Assembly: GCA_965227945.1 (NCBI GenBank)
Contig: CBDDGQ010000005.1
Coordinates: 744,001-808,000 of the forward strand
DNA from: Azorhizobium sp965227945
GTDB lineage: Bacteria > Pseudomonadota > Alphaproteobacteria > Rhizobiales > Xanthobacteraceae
DNA: 64,000 nt
Direction: 5' to 3'
A program made the translations under genes and the position numbers. A model generated the notes under the pieces. It searched no databases and had not been told where the DNA came from. It worked only from the letters and a program-made list of their open reading frames with translations. Positions 1-7,568 of this stretch are shown here, in pieces. Position 1 is the first letter of the stretch. Each line of letters starts with the position of its first letter.

Positions 1-74
1 AGACCCCCCAGGCGCACCAGAACGGTCCGACGGGTGGGATGGTCCACGGCCGTCGCTGTGTAGCCGTGCGGCAT
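1..74 (-). CDS. Start of an unidentified gene in the type VI secretion operon (partial)
   Basis: Only the first 24 codons are inside the window; the gene runs off the left edge. Its ATG (74-72) overlaps the TGA of tagH in the arrangement TGATG, so it is probably translated by coupling to tagH and belongs to the same operon. The visible residues begin MPHGYTATAVDHPTRR. In imp-type operons tssK (impJ) often follows tagH, but this N-terminus does not look like TssK, so I give no function. Confidence 0.5.
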   Translation of the reverse strand, partial: MPHGYTATAVDHPTRRTVLVRLGG

Positions 75-1897
75 CAAGGGTCCCTCCGGCGCAGATCCTG
101 GGTGTTGTGGGCGTAGGCGCGGGCGAATTCCTCGCCCACCACCTCCGGGCTGATGACGTCGAGGGCATCCACCAGGCGCTCATGCATGGCGAGATAGCGG
201 TCCCACAGCCGGCCCTTGTCCAGCTTGCGGGCGAACAGGCCGGCAGAGCCAGGCGCTTCGCCTTCCACCTCGAAGGTGACGGCGGCGGGGCTGACGCGCT
301 GCAGCAGCCGCGCAATGGTGGCCTGCATGGCCTCCATGGCGGCCATTTCGTGCACCTTCACATCGGCAAATCCGGCACGGGCGGCCTCTGCCGGGGCCAG
401 GAAGCCGGGCGGACGCTTCACCAGGGACTTGTCCAGCGCCTCCCGGCCCGAGGTGCAGAATTTGAACGGATTGTTCTCCACCGGCCGCAATTGGGTCTGG
501 TCGAGATTGAAGCCGTCCTTGATGAGCCGCCGGGCTTCCAGCACGGACACCAGCCCATCGGCCATCTCCCGCAGCAGGCCGGCGATGTCGGCAAACAGTC
601 GCGCCTGCACCTCCGGTGGCAGGCTGGCGCCGTCCAGGCCGAGCAGGGCCCAGATGGGTTCGGCCGGATCATGGGACCGCGGCACGCTGGCGGCACTCGC
701 ACCAGGCGGCAGGGGCCAGGGGGCCGGGGCCGGCTCCTGCGCTGGCGGGGTGTCACCCAAAGCGAGCGGGCGCATGTGCGGCGCCGCCGGCTCGGACCCC
801 GCCGAGCCGCTTCGGGCGGCGGCGCGCTGGCGCAGCAGCGACACCGGGTCGGGTGCGGCTGCGCCCCCGTCCGCCGGCGCGCGGCTGGAGACGCCGCGGG
901 CGATGGTCAAAGGGGGTTCAGGCGGCGGCGGGGCGGGCGACAGACGGGGAATGAGCTCCGACAATTCGTCGAGGAAACCGGGCGGGATGCCGCCCTCCAA
1001 AGACAGGCCGGGCGCCGGCGGGGCGAACGCCGGGGCCGGGATCGGCGGGGCGAGACTCTGCACCGGCGGCGGGCTGACGGGCGCGGCGATGGGGGCCGCG
1101 ACGGGGGCTGCCGACGGGGGCGGAAGGGGCGCGCCGGTCGGCAAAGGCGGGAGCGCAAAGTCCTGCGGGATCAGCGGCCCCGGCGCGCCAAGGCCCGCCG
1201 GTCGCGCAGCCGGGGCGCCATAGGCGGGCGGCGCCACAGGTGCCTGCTGCTGCGGCTGGGGCGGTTGCGGCGGCGCGGCAGGCGCGGGACGGCTGCGGCT
1301 CTCCAACAGGTCGCGCCAGCCGGTCGTGGTCTCGCCGGACTTGCGCACCAGTCCCAGCTCGAAGAAGGGGTTGTCGCCTTCCTGCGGGCTGTCTGCGCCG
1401 TCGAGGGCGCCAAGGGGATCCACCGGGCGCGGCGGCGCCGGCGCGCGATAGGCGCTGGGCGCGCGGGCCGGGGACGCCGGCCACACCAGATCGGGCGCCG
1501 CCGGCGGGGGAGGACTGGCCGCCGGACGGCTGCCGGCGTCGACACCGGGGCGCCCGACCGGGGCCACGTCCCGCAGGATCTCGACGCCGATCACATAGGC
1601 GCCCAGATAGAGCGTATCGCCACTGACCAGCACGGCGCTGTTGCCGCGCCCCAGCGGGGCGTCGGTGGTGTTGACGTAGACGCCGTTGGTGCTGAGATCC
1701 ACCACCACGAAGCCGTGGCCGTTATGCCGGATCTCCGCGTGGCGCGCCGACACGGTATGGGTGGGATCCGGCAGGCGCCAATCGCAGGTTGCAGCGCGGC
1801 CGATGATTCCGCCCGCCTGCTGGAAATCCCGAGAGGCGTCCAGGCCAAGGTTCTGCCGCTGGTCGCTGGTCACGGTCAGCCTTGCTCGCAAAACCAC
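74..1897 (-). CDS. tagH: Type VI secretion FHA-domain protein TagH (ImpI/VasC)
   Basis: TagH is a cytoplasmic FHA protein that ties type VI secretion assembly to threonine phosphorylation. The FHA domain lies at about residues 28-105, with the phospho-recognition elements GR (33-34), SARH (50-53) and STNG (69-72). A long Pro/Ala-rich low-complexity linker follows (about 115-400), then the conserved TagH C-terminal domain (about 420-600). The coordinates assume a GTG start at 1897, but GGGAGG directly abuts that codon, while TTG at 1891 would be 6 nt from it and gives MRARLTV, closer to the family N-terminus. The start may therefore be 1891. The gene is last but one in the visible tss operon and is separated from tssG by 259 nt. 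Confidence 0.9.
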   Translation of the reverse strand: MVLRARLTVTSDQRQNLGLDASRDFQQAGGIIGRAATCDWRLPDPTHTVSARHAEIRHNGHGFVVVDLSTNGVYVNTTDAPLGRGNSAVLVSGDTLYLGAYVIGVEILRDVAPVGRPGVDAGSRPAASPPPPAAPDLVWPASPARAPSAYRAPAPPRPVDPLGALDGADSPQEGDNPFFELGLVRKSGETTTGWRDLLESRSRPAPAAPPQPPQPQQQAPVAPPAYGAPAARPAGLGAPGPLIPQDFALPPLPTGAPLPPPSAAPVAAPIAAPVSPPPVQSLAPPIPAPAFAPPAPGLSLEGGIPPGFLDELSELIPRLSPAPPPPEPPLTIARGVSSRAPADGGAAAPDPVSLLRQRAAARSGSAGSEPAAPHMRPLALGDTPPAQEPAPAPWPLPPGASAASVPRSHDPAEPIWALLGLDGASLPPEVQARLFADIAGLLREMADGLVSVLEARRLIKDGFNLDQTQLRPVENNPFKFCTSGREALDKSLVKRPPGFLAPAEAARAGFADVKVHEMAAMEAMQATIARLLQRVSPAAVTFEVEGEAPGSAGLFARKLDKGRLWDRYLAMHERLVDALDVISPEVVGEEFARAYAHNTQDLRRRDP

Positions 1898-1994
1898 CCT
1901 CCCGTCGCTGCCCCCGCAGCCCGCCTACGCGCGTCAGAAAGATCCGGGACGCGCCGCCCGGCGTCCGCTGCCAGATTGCCGCCGATCCACGACC

Positions 1995-2014
1995 CGATCG
2001 TCACATCGATCGTC
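1995..2014. repeat. Tandem CGATCGTC direct repeat in the tssG-tagH gap
   Basis: CGATCGTC occurs at 1995-2002 and again at 2007-2014, a 12-nt period, and each copy contains the palindrome CGATCG. It sits inside the only large gap (1898-2156) of an otherwise tightly packed operon. It could be a regulator site for an internal promoter of tagH. I see no convincing -35/-10 pair or sigma-54 element, so function is inference only. Confidence 0.3.
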
Positions 2015-2156
2015 GCTCCAACCCCTGTCTCGCTGTCCCGATGTCGTGGGCCGAGGCGACGTCCAGGTGTCCGGTTCGCCGAAACGCATCGCATGGGTAC
2101 CTTGGTCACGAACGGTGACAGGGACATAACAGGCGGCCGGATCTGGCACTTATCAG

Positions 2157-3161
2157 TCATATGGTTGCCATACGCCGGTCACCGGCGAAGTCGGCATGGC
2201 CGGTCTGATGCGGCGGCGGGGCGGCCCAGGTGTCCCAGCCCAGGCGTCCTTCGCCCAGCACAAAGCCGGAGACCTCATCGGGCGCCAGTTCCAGGCGGAT
2301 GTCGAAGGCGAGCGGATCGCGCAGCGACAGATGCACCAGATCCACCACGGCGGCGAAGGCCGGCTGGTCCGGCAGAACAGCGCGAAAGGCGGCCTGGTCG
2401 AGGGGACCGATCACCACCCGGAACATGCCGGTATGGTCCATGACGTCGGCGCCGACGATGAAATCACCGCCCAGCTCGGGCGGTGTGTCGCCCAGCCGCG
2501 AATACTTCTCCGGCGGGATGGTGACGATGCGCGGCACGAATTCCTCGATGCGCACCGGCAGGCCGGTGCAATGGGAGATCACGCCGGCAATGATGGAGGC
2601 GGACAGGCTGTAGCAGCTCAAGAGGCCGGCATAGGGCAGCAAAGTCGCCCGGTGTACCGGGCCGCCCGCCGGCATCAGGCCGATCAGCGCGGTCACGGCG
2701 CGCGAGATGGCATCCTCGCCGCTGGGCAGGTAGCGCAGATGATGGCGTTGCTGCTTCCAGATGCGCACCAAGAGGCCGGTGAGCCGGTGATTGAACAGAT
2801 CCAGCAGCAGCCCCAGCGCGCCCGCCGCCCCGTCGCTGCCGATCACCTGTTCCGTATAGGCCGGAGGCAGCGGCGAGGACGGGCCGTAGAGGCCGAGAAA
2901 ATTCACCTGCATGCGGGCAAGGCCCGCGGCGGCATCCCAGGTCAGCGTCTCCACTTCCCCCGGCGGATAGCCGAGCGAGGGATTGGCCCCGAAGCGCAGC
3001 CGCTCGCGCGTGGGATCACCGGTGCTGCCCAGCGGCGGGGCATCGGGAAACAGCCGCTCGAAATGCAGCGCCAGGGCAAAGAAGGCGGCGTGGCGCGGAT
3101 CCATGGCGTCGAGCGCCGCCTGATCCAGGACCGGACCTTCGAGGGGGCGGGGGCTGGTCAC
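2157..3161 (-). CDS. tssG: Type VI secretion baseplate subunit TssG (ImpH/VasB)
   Basis: TssG forms, with TssE, TssF and TssK, the baseplate wedge from which the contractile sheath assembles. The product is 334 residues, normal for the family. The N-terminus carries the typical helix ending ALHFERLFPDAPP and the segment LRFGANPSLGYPPGEV, and the motif NFLGLYGPSSPLPPAYTE is diagnostic of TssG. The start is GTG at 3161, whose last two bases belong to the TGA of tssF (GTGA overlap), implying translational coupling and matched amounts of TssF and TssG. Confidence 0.95.
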   Translation of the reverse strand: MTSPRPLEGPVLDQAALDAMDPRHAAFFALALHFERLFPDAPPLGSTGDPTRERLRFGANPSLGYPPGEVETLTWDAAAGLARMQVNFLGLYGPSSPLPPAYTEQVIGSDGAAGALGLLLDLFNHRLTGLLVRIWKQQRHHLRYLPSGEDAISRAVTALIGLMPAGGPVHRATLLPYAGLLSCYSLSASIIAGVISHCTGLPVRIEEFVPRIVTIPPEKYSRLGDTPPELGGDFIVGADVMDHTGMFRVVIGPLDQAAFRAVLPDQPAFAAVVDLVHLSLRDPLAFDIRLELAPDEVSGFVLGEGRLGWDTWAAPPPHQTGHADFAGDRRMATI

Positions 3162-4933
3162 AACGGCTCCGCCGTGCCGCGGCGCGGCGGCCAGGCAAAC
3201 TGCACATTGCCCTCGCTGCCCCGAATGGCGAACTGGTGGACGCTGTTGACGGTGGCAAAAGCGCTGAGCATGCGTTCAAGGACACAGCCCAGCAGGAACA
3301 TCTCCGCCTCGCCGCCAACCTTGCTCTCCTGGCACACCAGGGTGAAGTGGCGCACCCGCACCGGCACGCCGCGCATGACCACGTCGCCAGTGCCGTGCTC
3401 GAACCGCTCCAGCCCGTCCAGCAGCAGTTCGAGCCGCCGACGGGCCTGCTCGTCCTGCACGGCGCGAAAGTCGAACGTGGCGATCAACTGCTTCAGGGTG
3501 GTGATGTCGGCGATGGAATTGAAGTTGCACGCCAGGCTGGCCACCAGCCGCCACAACAGCCCGTCGGCCAGTGGCGGCGGCACCTCGCCGGTGACCCGGG
3601 CGATGTTTTCGAAGGTGAGGCCGGAGGGTGTGTTGAGGCCCGGCTGATCCACCGCGCCCACCGGCAGGCGCTCGGCCAGCCGGCCGTTGGAACAGGTCAG
3701 TTCAATGCTGACGGTTTCCGCTGCCGGGGAGACCCGAAGATCCAGCCGGCTGACAAACGAGATGTAATGGTCGATCCGCCGGCCCACCACGGCGGGGGTG
3801 ATGCGGGTGCGGAAATAGGCCCGGCCCGCCGTCCCGCCGGTCGGACTGCCGGGCAGATCGTGCCCCGGCAGATCGTGGCGGAAGGATTCGAACGGCACAT
3901 AGTCGATGCGTTCGGACGCCCCCTGCACGAAGCCGGCGACCTGGGTGATATCGTGGATCGACAGCGCGTCGCCCTCCAGGGGGGTGACGCGATATTCGGT
4001 CTTGGCCACGTCCACATGGATGGGGGTGCCGCTGGCGGCAAACAGGTTCACGGCCGGCGTGCAATTGACCCGCACCGCATCGCGGGAGACCCGGACCTGC
4101 TGCGGCATGGGCCGGTCGAACACGAACACAATATCCAGCGCCCGTGCAGTGGTGTCGGCCACGGGGCCGAGCCCGGCCAGGTCCACATAGAGAAACTTCT
4201 GCGGCACCAGCAGATATTCCTGCAGAAGGCGAAAGCCCTCCACGGCGTTCTGCGGCTGCGACAGCACCGCCTCGTCGACGCCAAATCCCACCGGCGCGAC
4301 ACAGCCGGGGGGCAGGGTGAGCAAGGTCGCGTCCCCGTCCCGCACCAGCACGCGGCGCAGATGACGGCGCATCCATAAATAAAGGGTGCGGCCCACCAGC
4401 GGGTCGCGGTCGGTGCTGAAATGCAGCCGCAGCGGCCGCCCGGCGAAGGCCGAAAAGCCCGCCTGGGGCAAAGCGGTGACGGTGGCGGTCAATTCGCAGG
4501 CGGTGGCGGTGCTTTCCAGCTCCACCCGCGTCACATCCAGCGGCAGCACGTCCAGCGGGTAACAGGTGACAAAGGGGCAGGACGTGTCGTCGATGGGGCG
4601 CGAGCGCACCTGGGTGCCCCGGGGCACCTGGGTGGGCGCGCCGTCGCCCCCGCCGGTCTGCCGGAAGCACAAGGTGGTGGTGGGGGCGATGGGTTGCAGA
4701 TAGGGCGGCCAGATCAGCCGCAGCAGCCCATGCACCAGTTCTGGCAGATCGTCGTCCAGCCGCTGGCGCAGATTGGCGGTGAGAAAGGCAAAGCCCTCCA
4801 GCAGCCGCTCCACGTCCGGATCGCTGGCCTTGCGGGAGAGAAAGCCGGCGAGTTTCGGGTTCTCGCGGGCGAACATGTCGCCGAGGTCGCGCAGATAGGC
4901 GAGCTCGTCCTCGTAATAGCGATTGAGCGCCAT
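3158..4933 (-). CDS. tssF: Type VI secretion baseplate subunit TssF (ImpG/VasA)
   Basis: TssF is the largest wedge protein of the type VI baseplate. The 591-residue product has the characteristic N-terminus MALNRYYEDELAYLRDLG, the segment KLAGFLSRKASDPDVERLLEGF, and LIWPPYLQPIAP, all family hallmarks. ATG at 4933 lies 3 nt after the tssE stop codon (TAG-GCC-ATG), and the end overlaps tssG by 4 nt, so tssE-tssF-tssG form a tightly coupled unit. Length and reading frame are intact. Confidence 0.96.
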   Translation of the reverse strand: MALNRYYEDELAYLRDLGDMFARENPKLAGFLSRKASDPDVERLLEGFAFLTANLRQRLDDDLPELVHGLLRLIWPPYLQPIAPTTTLCFRQTGGGDGAPTQVPRGTQVRSRPIDDTSCPFVTCYPLDVLPLDVTRVELESTATACELTATVTALPQAGFSAFAGRPLRLHFSTDRDPLVGRTLYLWMRRHLRRVLVRDGDATLLTLPPGCVAPVGFGVDEAVLSQPQNAVEGFRLLQEYLLVPQKFLYVDLAGLGPVADTTARALDIVFVFDRPMPQQVRVSRDAVRVNCTPAVNLFAASGTPIHVDVAKTEYRVTPLEGDALSIHDITQVAGFVQGASERIDYVPFESFRHDLPGHDLPGSPTGGTAGRAYFRTRITPAVVGRRIDHYISFVSRLDLRVSPAAETVSIELTCSNGRLAERLPVGAVDQPGLNTPSGLTFENIARVTGEVPPPLADGLLWRLVASLACNFNSIADITTLKQLIATFDFRAVQDEQARRRLELLLDGLERFEHGTGDVVMRGVPVRVRHFTLVCQESKVGGEAEMFLLGCVLERMLSAFATVNSVHQFAIRGSEGNVQFAWPPRRGTAEPL

Positions 4934-4936
4934 GGC

Positions 4937-5368
4937 CTAACCCATCACCCGGACGAAGCCGTCATTGTTGAGCACGGTGTCGAAGGACAGGCGCTCCACC
5001 TGATCGCCCACCACCAGGGCCGCATGGATGCGGAAGGCGAGGCGCAGGGGATTGGAGCGGTCCGGCACATGGCGCACGGTGATGCCCGACAGGCGCGGCT
5101 CGAAGGCCTCGATCTGGCCGCGGACCGCATTGGCGATGATGCCGATGGCATCGGGAAACCGGCCCACCAGGCCGTTGAAATCGGGCATGCCATAGTCGGG
5201 CCGGGTCTGGCAGCAGCCGGCGCGGGAGTTCAGCACGGTGCGCATATTGGTGAGGATGCTGTCCAGCAATTCGGACTTGTCGGCAAACTCTCCCTGCAGG
5301 CGCACGGGCGCCGACGGGCGGTCGCTATCCGCCGCAATCAGGCGCTCGACCAGGGTACGCTGGGCCAT
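4937..5368 (-). CDS. tssE: Type VI secretion gp25-like baseplate protein TssE
   Basis: TssE is homologous to phage T4 gp25 and connects the baseplate wedge to the first sheath ring. The chosen start is ATG 5368 (MAQRTLVERL), giving 143 residues, the usual size; an upstream extension is arginine-rich and unlikely. The gp25 core is visible: YGMPDFNGL, IANAVRGQIEAFEPRL and the conserved region RLAFRIHAALVV. It is separated from tssC by 120 nt containing a strong hairpin, where other imp clusters carry impD/impE or hcp. Confidence 0.93.
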   Translation of the reverse strand: MAQRTLVERLIAADSDRPSAPVRLQGEFADKSELLDSILTNMRTVLNSRAGCCQTRPDYGMPDFNGLVGRFPDAIGIIANAVRGQIEAFEPRLSGITVRHVPDRSNPLRLAFRIHAALVVGDQVERLSFDTVLNNDGFVRVMG

Positions 5369-5420
5369 GAAACACTCACCGGACGGGACGGCGACGCCGC
5401 GGACACGGCGCCGGATCGGG

Positions 5421-5446
5421 GGCGCGCCGGGCACAGCCGGCGCGCC
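5421..5446. other. Strong GC hairpin between tssC and tssE
   Basis: GGCGCGCCGG (5421-5430) and CCGGCGCGCC (5437-5446) form a perfect 10-bp stem with the loop GCACAG. No T-tract follows on the minus strand, so it is not a classical terminator. It could protect the upstream tssABC message or mark an RNA processing point, allowing more sheath (TssB/TssC) than baseplate protein. That role is inference. Confidence 0.5.
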
Positions 5447-5488
5447 GAGAGGGGAGACGCTGTCCGCCGGCGGCGGGCCGCGTCAGGG

Positions 5489-6976
5489 TCAGGCCTTGTC
5501 CAGCTTGCCCTTCAAGGTGAGGGTGAAGTCGGCGCCCATGTATTTGAAGTGCGGCTGCACCGCCATGGAGACGCGATACCAGCCCGGCTCGCCCTGCACG
5601 TCTTCCACCTGGATGGAGGCGGCGCGCAGCGGCCGGCGGGAGCGCACCTCGGCGGAGGGGTTCTCCTGGTCGGCCACATACTGGCGGATCCACTTGTTGA
5701 GCTCGCTTTCCAGCTCCACGCGGGTCTTCCAGCTGCCGATGTTCTCGCGCTGGAGCACCTTGATGTAGTGCGCCAGCCGATTGATGATGAACATGTACGG
5801 CAGCTGGGTGCCCAGCTTGTAGTTCAGCTCGGCTTCCTTGCCGTCTTCGCTATTGCCGAAGAACTTCGGCTTCTGCACCGAATTGGCGGAGAAGAAGGAG
5901 GCGTTGTCGGTGCCCTTGCGCATGGTGAGCGCGATGAAGCCCTGCTCGGCCAGCTCATATTCGCGCCGGTCGGAGATCAGCACTTCGGTGGGCACCTTGC
6001 TCTGCAGCTGGCCCATGGCTTCGAACGTGTGCAGGGGCAGGTTTTCCACCGCGCCGCCGGACTGCGGACCGATGATGTTGGGGCACCAGCGGAACTGCGC
6101 GAAGCTGTCGGTCAGGCGGGTGGCGAAGGCGTAGGCCGCATTGCCCCACAGATAATTGGCGGTGGTGCCGGCGGAGGCTTCCTCATAATTGAAGGACTTC
6201 ACCGGATTGCTTTCCGGCCCGTAGGGCAGGCGCAGCAGGAAGCGCGGCGCGGTGAGGCCGACGTAGCGGGCATCCTCGCTCTGCCGGAAGCTGTTCCACT
6301 TGGCGTATTTCGGGCCTTCGAAGATCGACTGCAGATCCTTCAGATTGGCCAGTTCCTCGAACTGGTCCACGCCGAACATCTCGGTGCTGGCGGCGCCGAT
6401 CACCGGGGCATGCGACATGGCGCCGACGCTGGCCATGTACTGCAGCAGCTTGATGTCCTGGGCGCCGGGGCCGTAGTCGAAATTGGTGATGACGGCGCCC
6501 ACCGGCTGGCCGCCGAACTGGCCGTATTCGGCGGTGTAGACGTGGCGATACAGGCCCGAGCGCACGATTTCCGGTGCGTCGTCGAAATCGGCCAGCAGCT
6601 CATCCTTCGAGGTGGAGAGCATCTCGATCTTGATGTTCTGGCGGAAGTCGGTCTTGTCCACCAGGAATTTCAGGCCGCGCCAGGCGGACTCCATCTGCTG
6701 GAAGGTGTCGTCGTGCAGGATGGTGTCCAGCTGCGCGGACAGCTTCTGGTCGATGGTGGCGATCATCTGATCGACCACCGCGCTATTGACCTTCTCGTCG
6801 CTGCGGGTGGGCTTCAGCAATTCGGCGACGAAGGCGGCAACGCCGCGCTTGGCCACGTCATAACCGTCGTCCGTCGGCCGCAGCTTGGTCTCCAGCAGGA
6901 TCTGGTCGAGCATGGAGGGGGCGGCGACGGTGACGGCGGCGGCGCCCTGGGTTTCCGTGGAAGCTTCGGTGCTCAT
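5489..6976 (-). CDS. tssC: Type VI secretion contractile sheath large subunit TssC (ImpC/VipB)
   Basis: With TssB it builds the contractile sheath that drives the Hcp/VgrG spike. The 495-residue length is typical. Recognisable family segments include MLDQILLETKLRPTDDGY near the N-terminus, FQQMESAWRGLKFLVD, FRQSEDARYVGLTAPRFLLR, LPYMFIINRLAHYIKV and the C-terminal VQPHFKYMGADFTLTLKG strand. The ATG at 6976 is 59 nt behind tssB. No hcp gene follows, although several related loci have one here. Confidence 0.97.
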   Translation of the reverse strand: MSTEASTETQGAAAVTVAAPSMLDQILLETKLRPTDDGYDVAKRGVAAFVAELLKPTRSDEKVNSAVVDQMIATIDQKLSAQLDTILHDDTFQQMESAWRGLKFLVDKTDFRQNIKIEMLSTSKDELLADFDDAPEIVRSGLYRHVYTAEYGQFGGQPVGAVITNFDYGPGAQDIKLLQYMASVGAMSHAPVIGAASTEMFGVDQFEELANLKDLQSIFEGPKYAKWNSFRQSEDARYVGLTAPRFLLRLPYGPESNPVKSFNYEEASAGTTANYLWGNAAYAFATRLTDSFAQFRWCPNIIGPQSGGAVENLPLHTFEAMGQLQSKVPTEVLISDRREYELAEQGFIALTMRKGTDNASFFSANSVQKPKFFGNSEDGKEAELNYKLGTQLPYMFIINRLAHYIKVLQRENIGSWKTRVELESELNKWIRQYVADQENPSAEVRSRRPLRAASIQVEDVQGEPGWYRVSMAVQPHFKYMGADFTLTLKGKLDKA

Positions 6977-7035
6977 GGATCAAGTCTCCAATGGGGCCGG
7001 ACCGCGCAAGGCGCTGGTCGGCACGGGCGCAGGGT

Positions 7036-7530
7036 TCAGGATTTGTCGGCCTCGTTGCCGGTCAGTTCGGTGAGGAAGCGCTGGCGGGTGGCCTCGTCCT
7101 CGATCACGCTCTGGATCAGCTTGCGGAAGGCGGGGATGTTGCCGAGCGGGCCCTTGAGCGCCACCAGCGCCTCGCGCATTTCCAGCAGCTTGCTGAGCTC
7201 GGGGACCTGCTTGACCACCGCTTCCGGCTCGAAATCCTTCAGCCGGGTGAACTTGAGGTTGACGGTGACCTTGTCGCCGGCCGCACCTTCGTCCAGGGCA
7301 TTGGGGACCGACAGGTCGAGGGCCAGATTCTGGCTCTTGAGCACGTCGTCGAAATTGTCCTTGTTGATGGACACCAGCGGGCGGTCTTCCACCGGGCGCT
7401 CGTCGGGGCGCAGGGTATAATCCCCCACCACCAGCAGCTTCAGCGGCAGTTCCACTTCTTCCTTGGCGTTGCCGGTGGCGGGCCGGTAGCGGATGTTGAC
7501 CCGTTCCTTCGGCGCGACGGACTCACTCAT
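7036..7530 (-). CDS. tssB: Type VI secretion contractile sheath small subunit TssB (ImpB/VipA)
   Basis: TssB is the sheath partner of TssC. The start is ATG 7530, giving 164 residues, the usual size; the region upstream in the same frame is not TssB-like. The conserved N-terminus shows VNIRYRPATGNAKEEVELPL and KLLVVGDYTLRPDERPVEDR, followed by NLALDLSVPN and the LLEMREALVALKGPLGN helix that pairs with TssC. It lies between tssA (38 nt upstream) and tssC. Confidence 0.96.
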   Translation of the reverse strand: MSESVAPKERVNIRYRPATGNAKEEVELPLKLLVVGDYTLRPDERPVEDRPLVSINKDNFDDVLKSQNLALDLSVPNALDEGAAGDKVTVNLKFTRLKDFEPEAVVKQVPELSKLLEMREALVALKGPLGNIPAFRKLIQSVIEDEATRQRFLTELTGNEADKS

Positions 7531-7568
7531 GATTTCGGCTCCGGCATTCTGCTGTGGATGATGGGGGG

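Noticed and set aside
1876..2160. 94-codon minus-strand frame starting in an ATGA overlap with the tssG stop
   Set aside because: The overlap is tempting, but the product is Arg-rich and featureless, lacks a ribosome site and runs into the tagH start; I treat the stretch as intergenic.
107..2443. 778-codon plus-strand frame over tagH
   Set aside because: Antisense to the Pro/Ala-rich linker of TagH; no recognisable domain.
4421..7420. 999-codon open frame on the plus strand across tssC, tssE and tssF
   Set aside because: Same effect: antisense to clearly conserved type VI genes, with low-complexity His/Gly/Ala/Arg translation.
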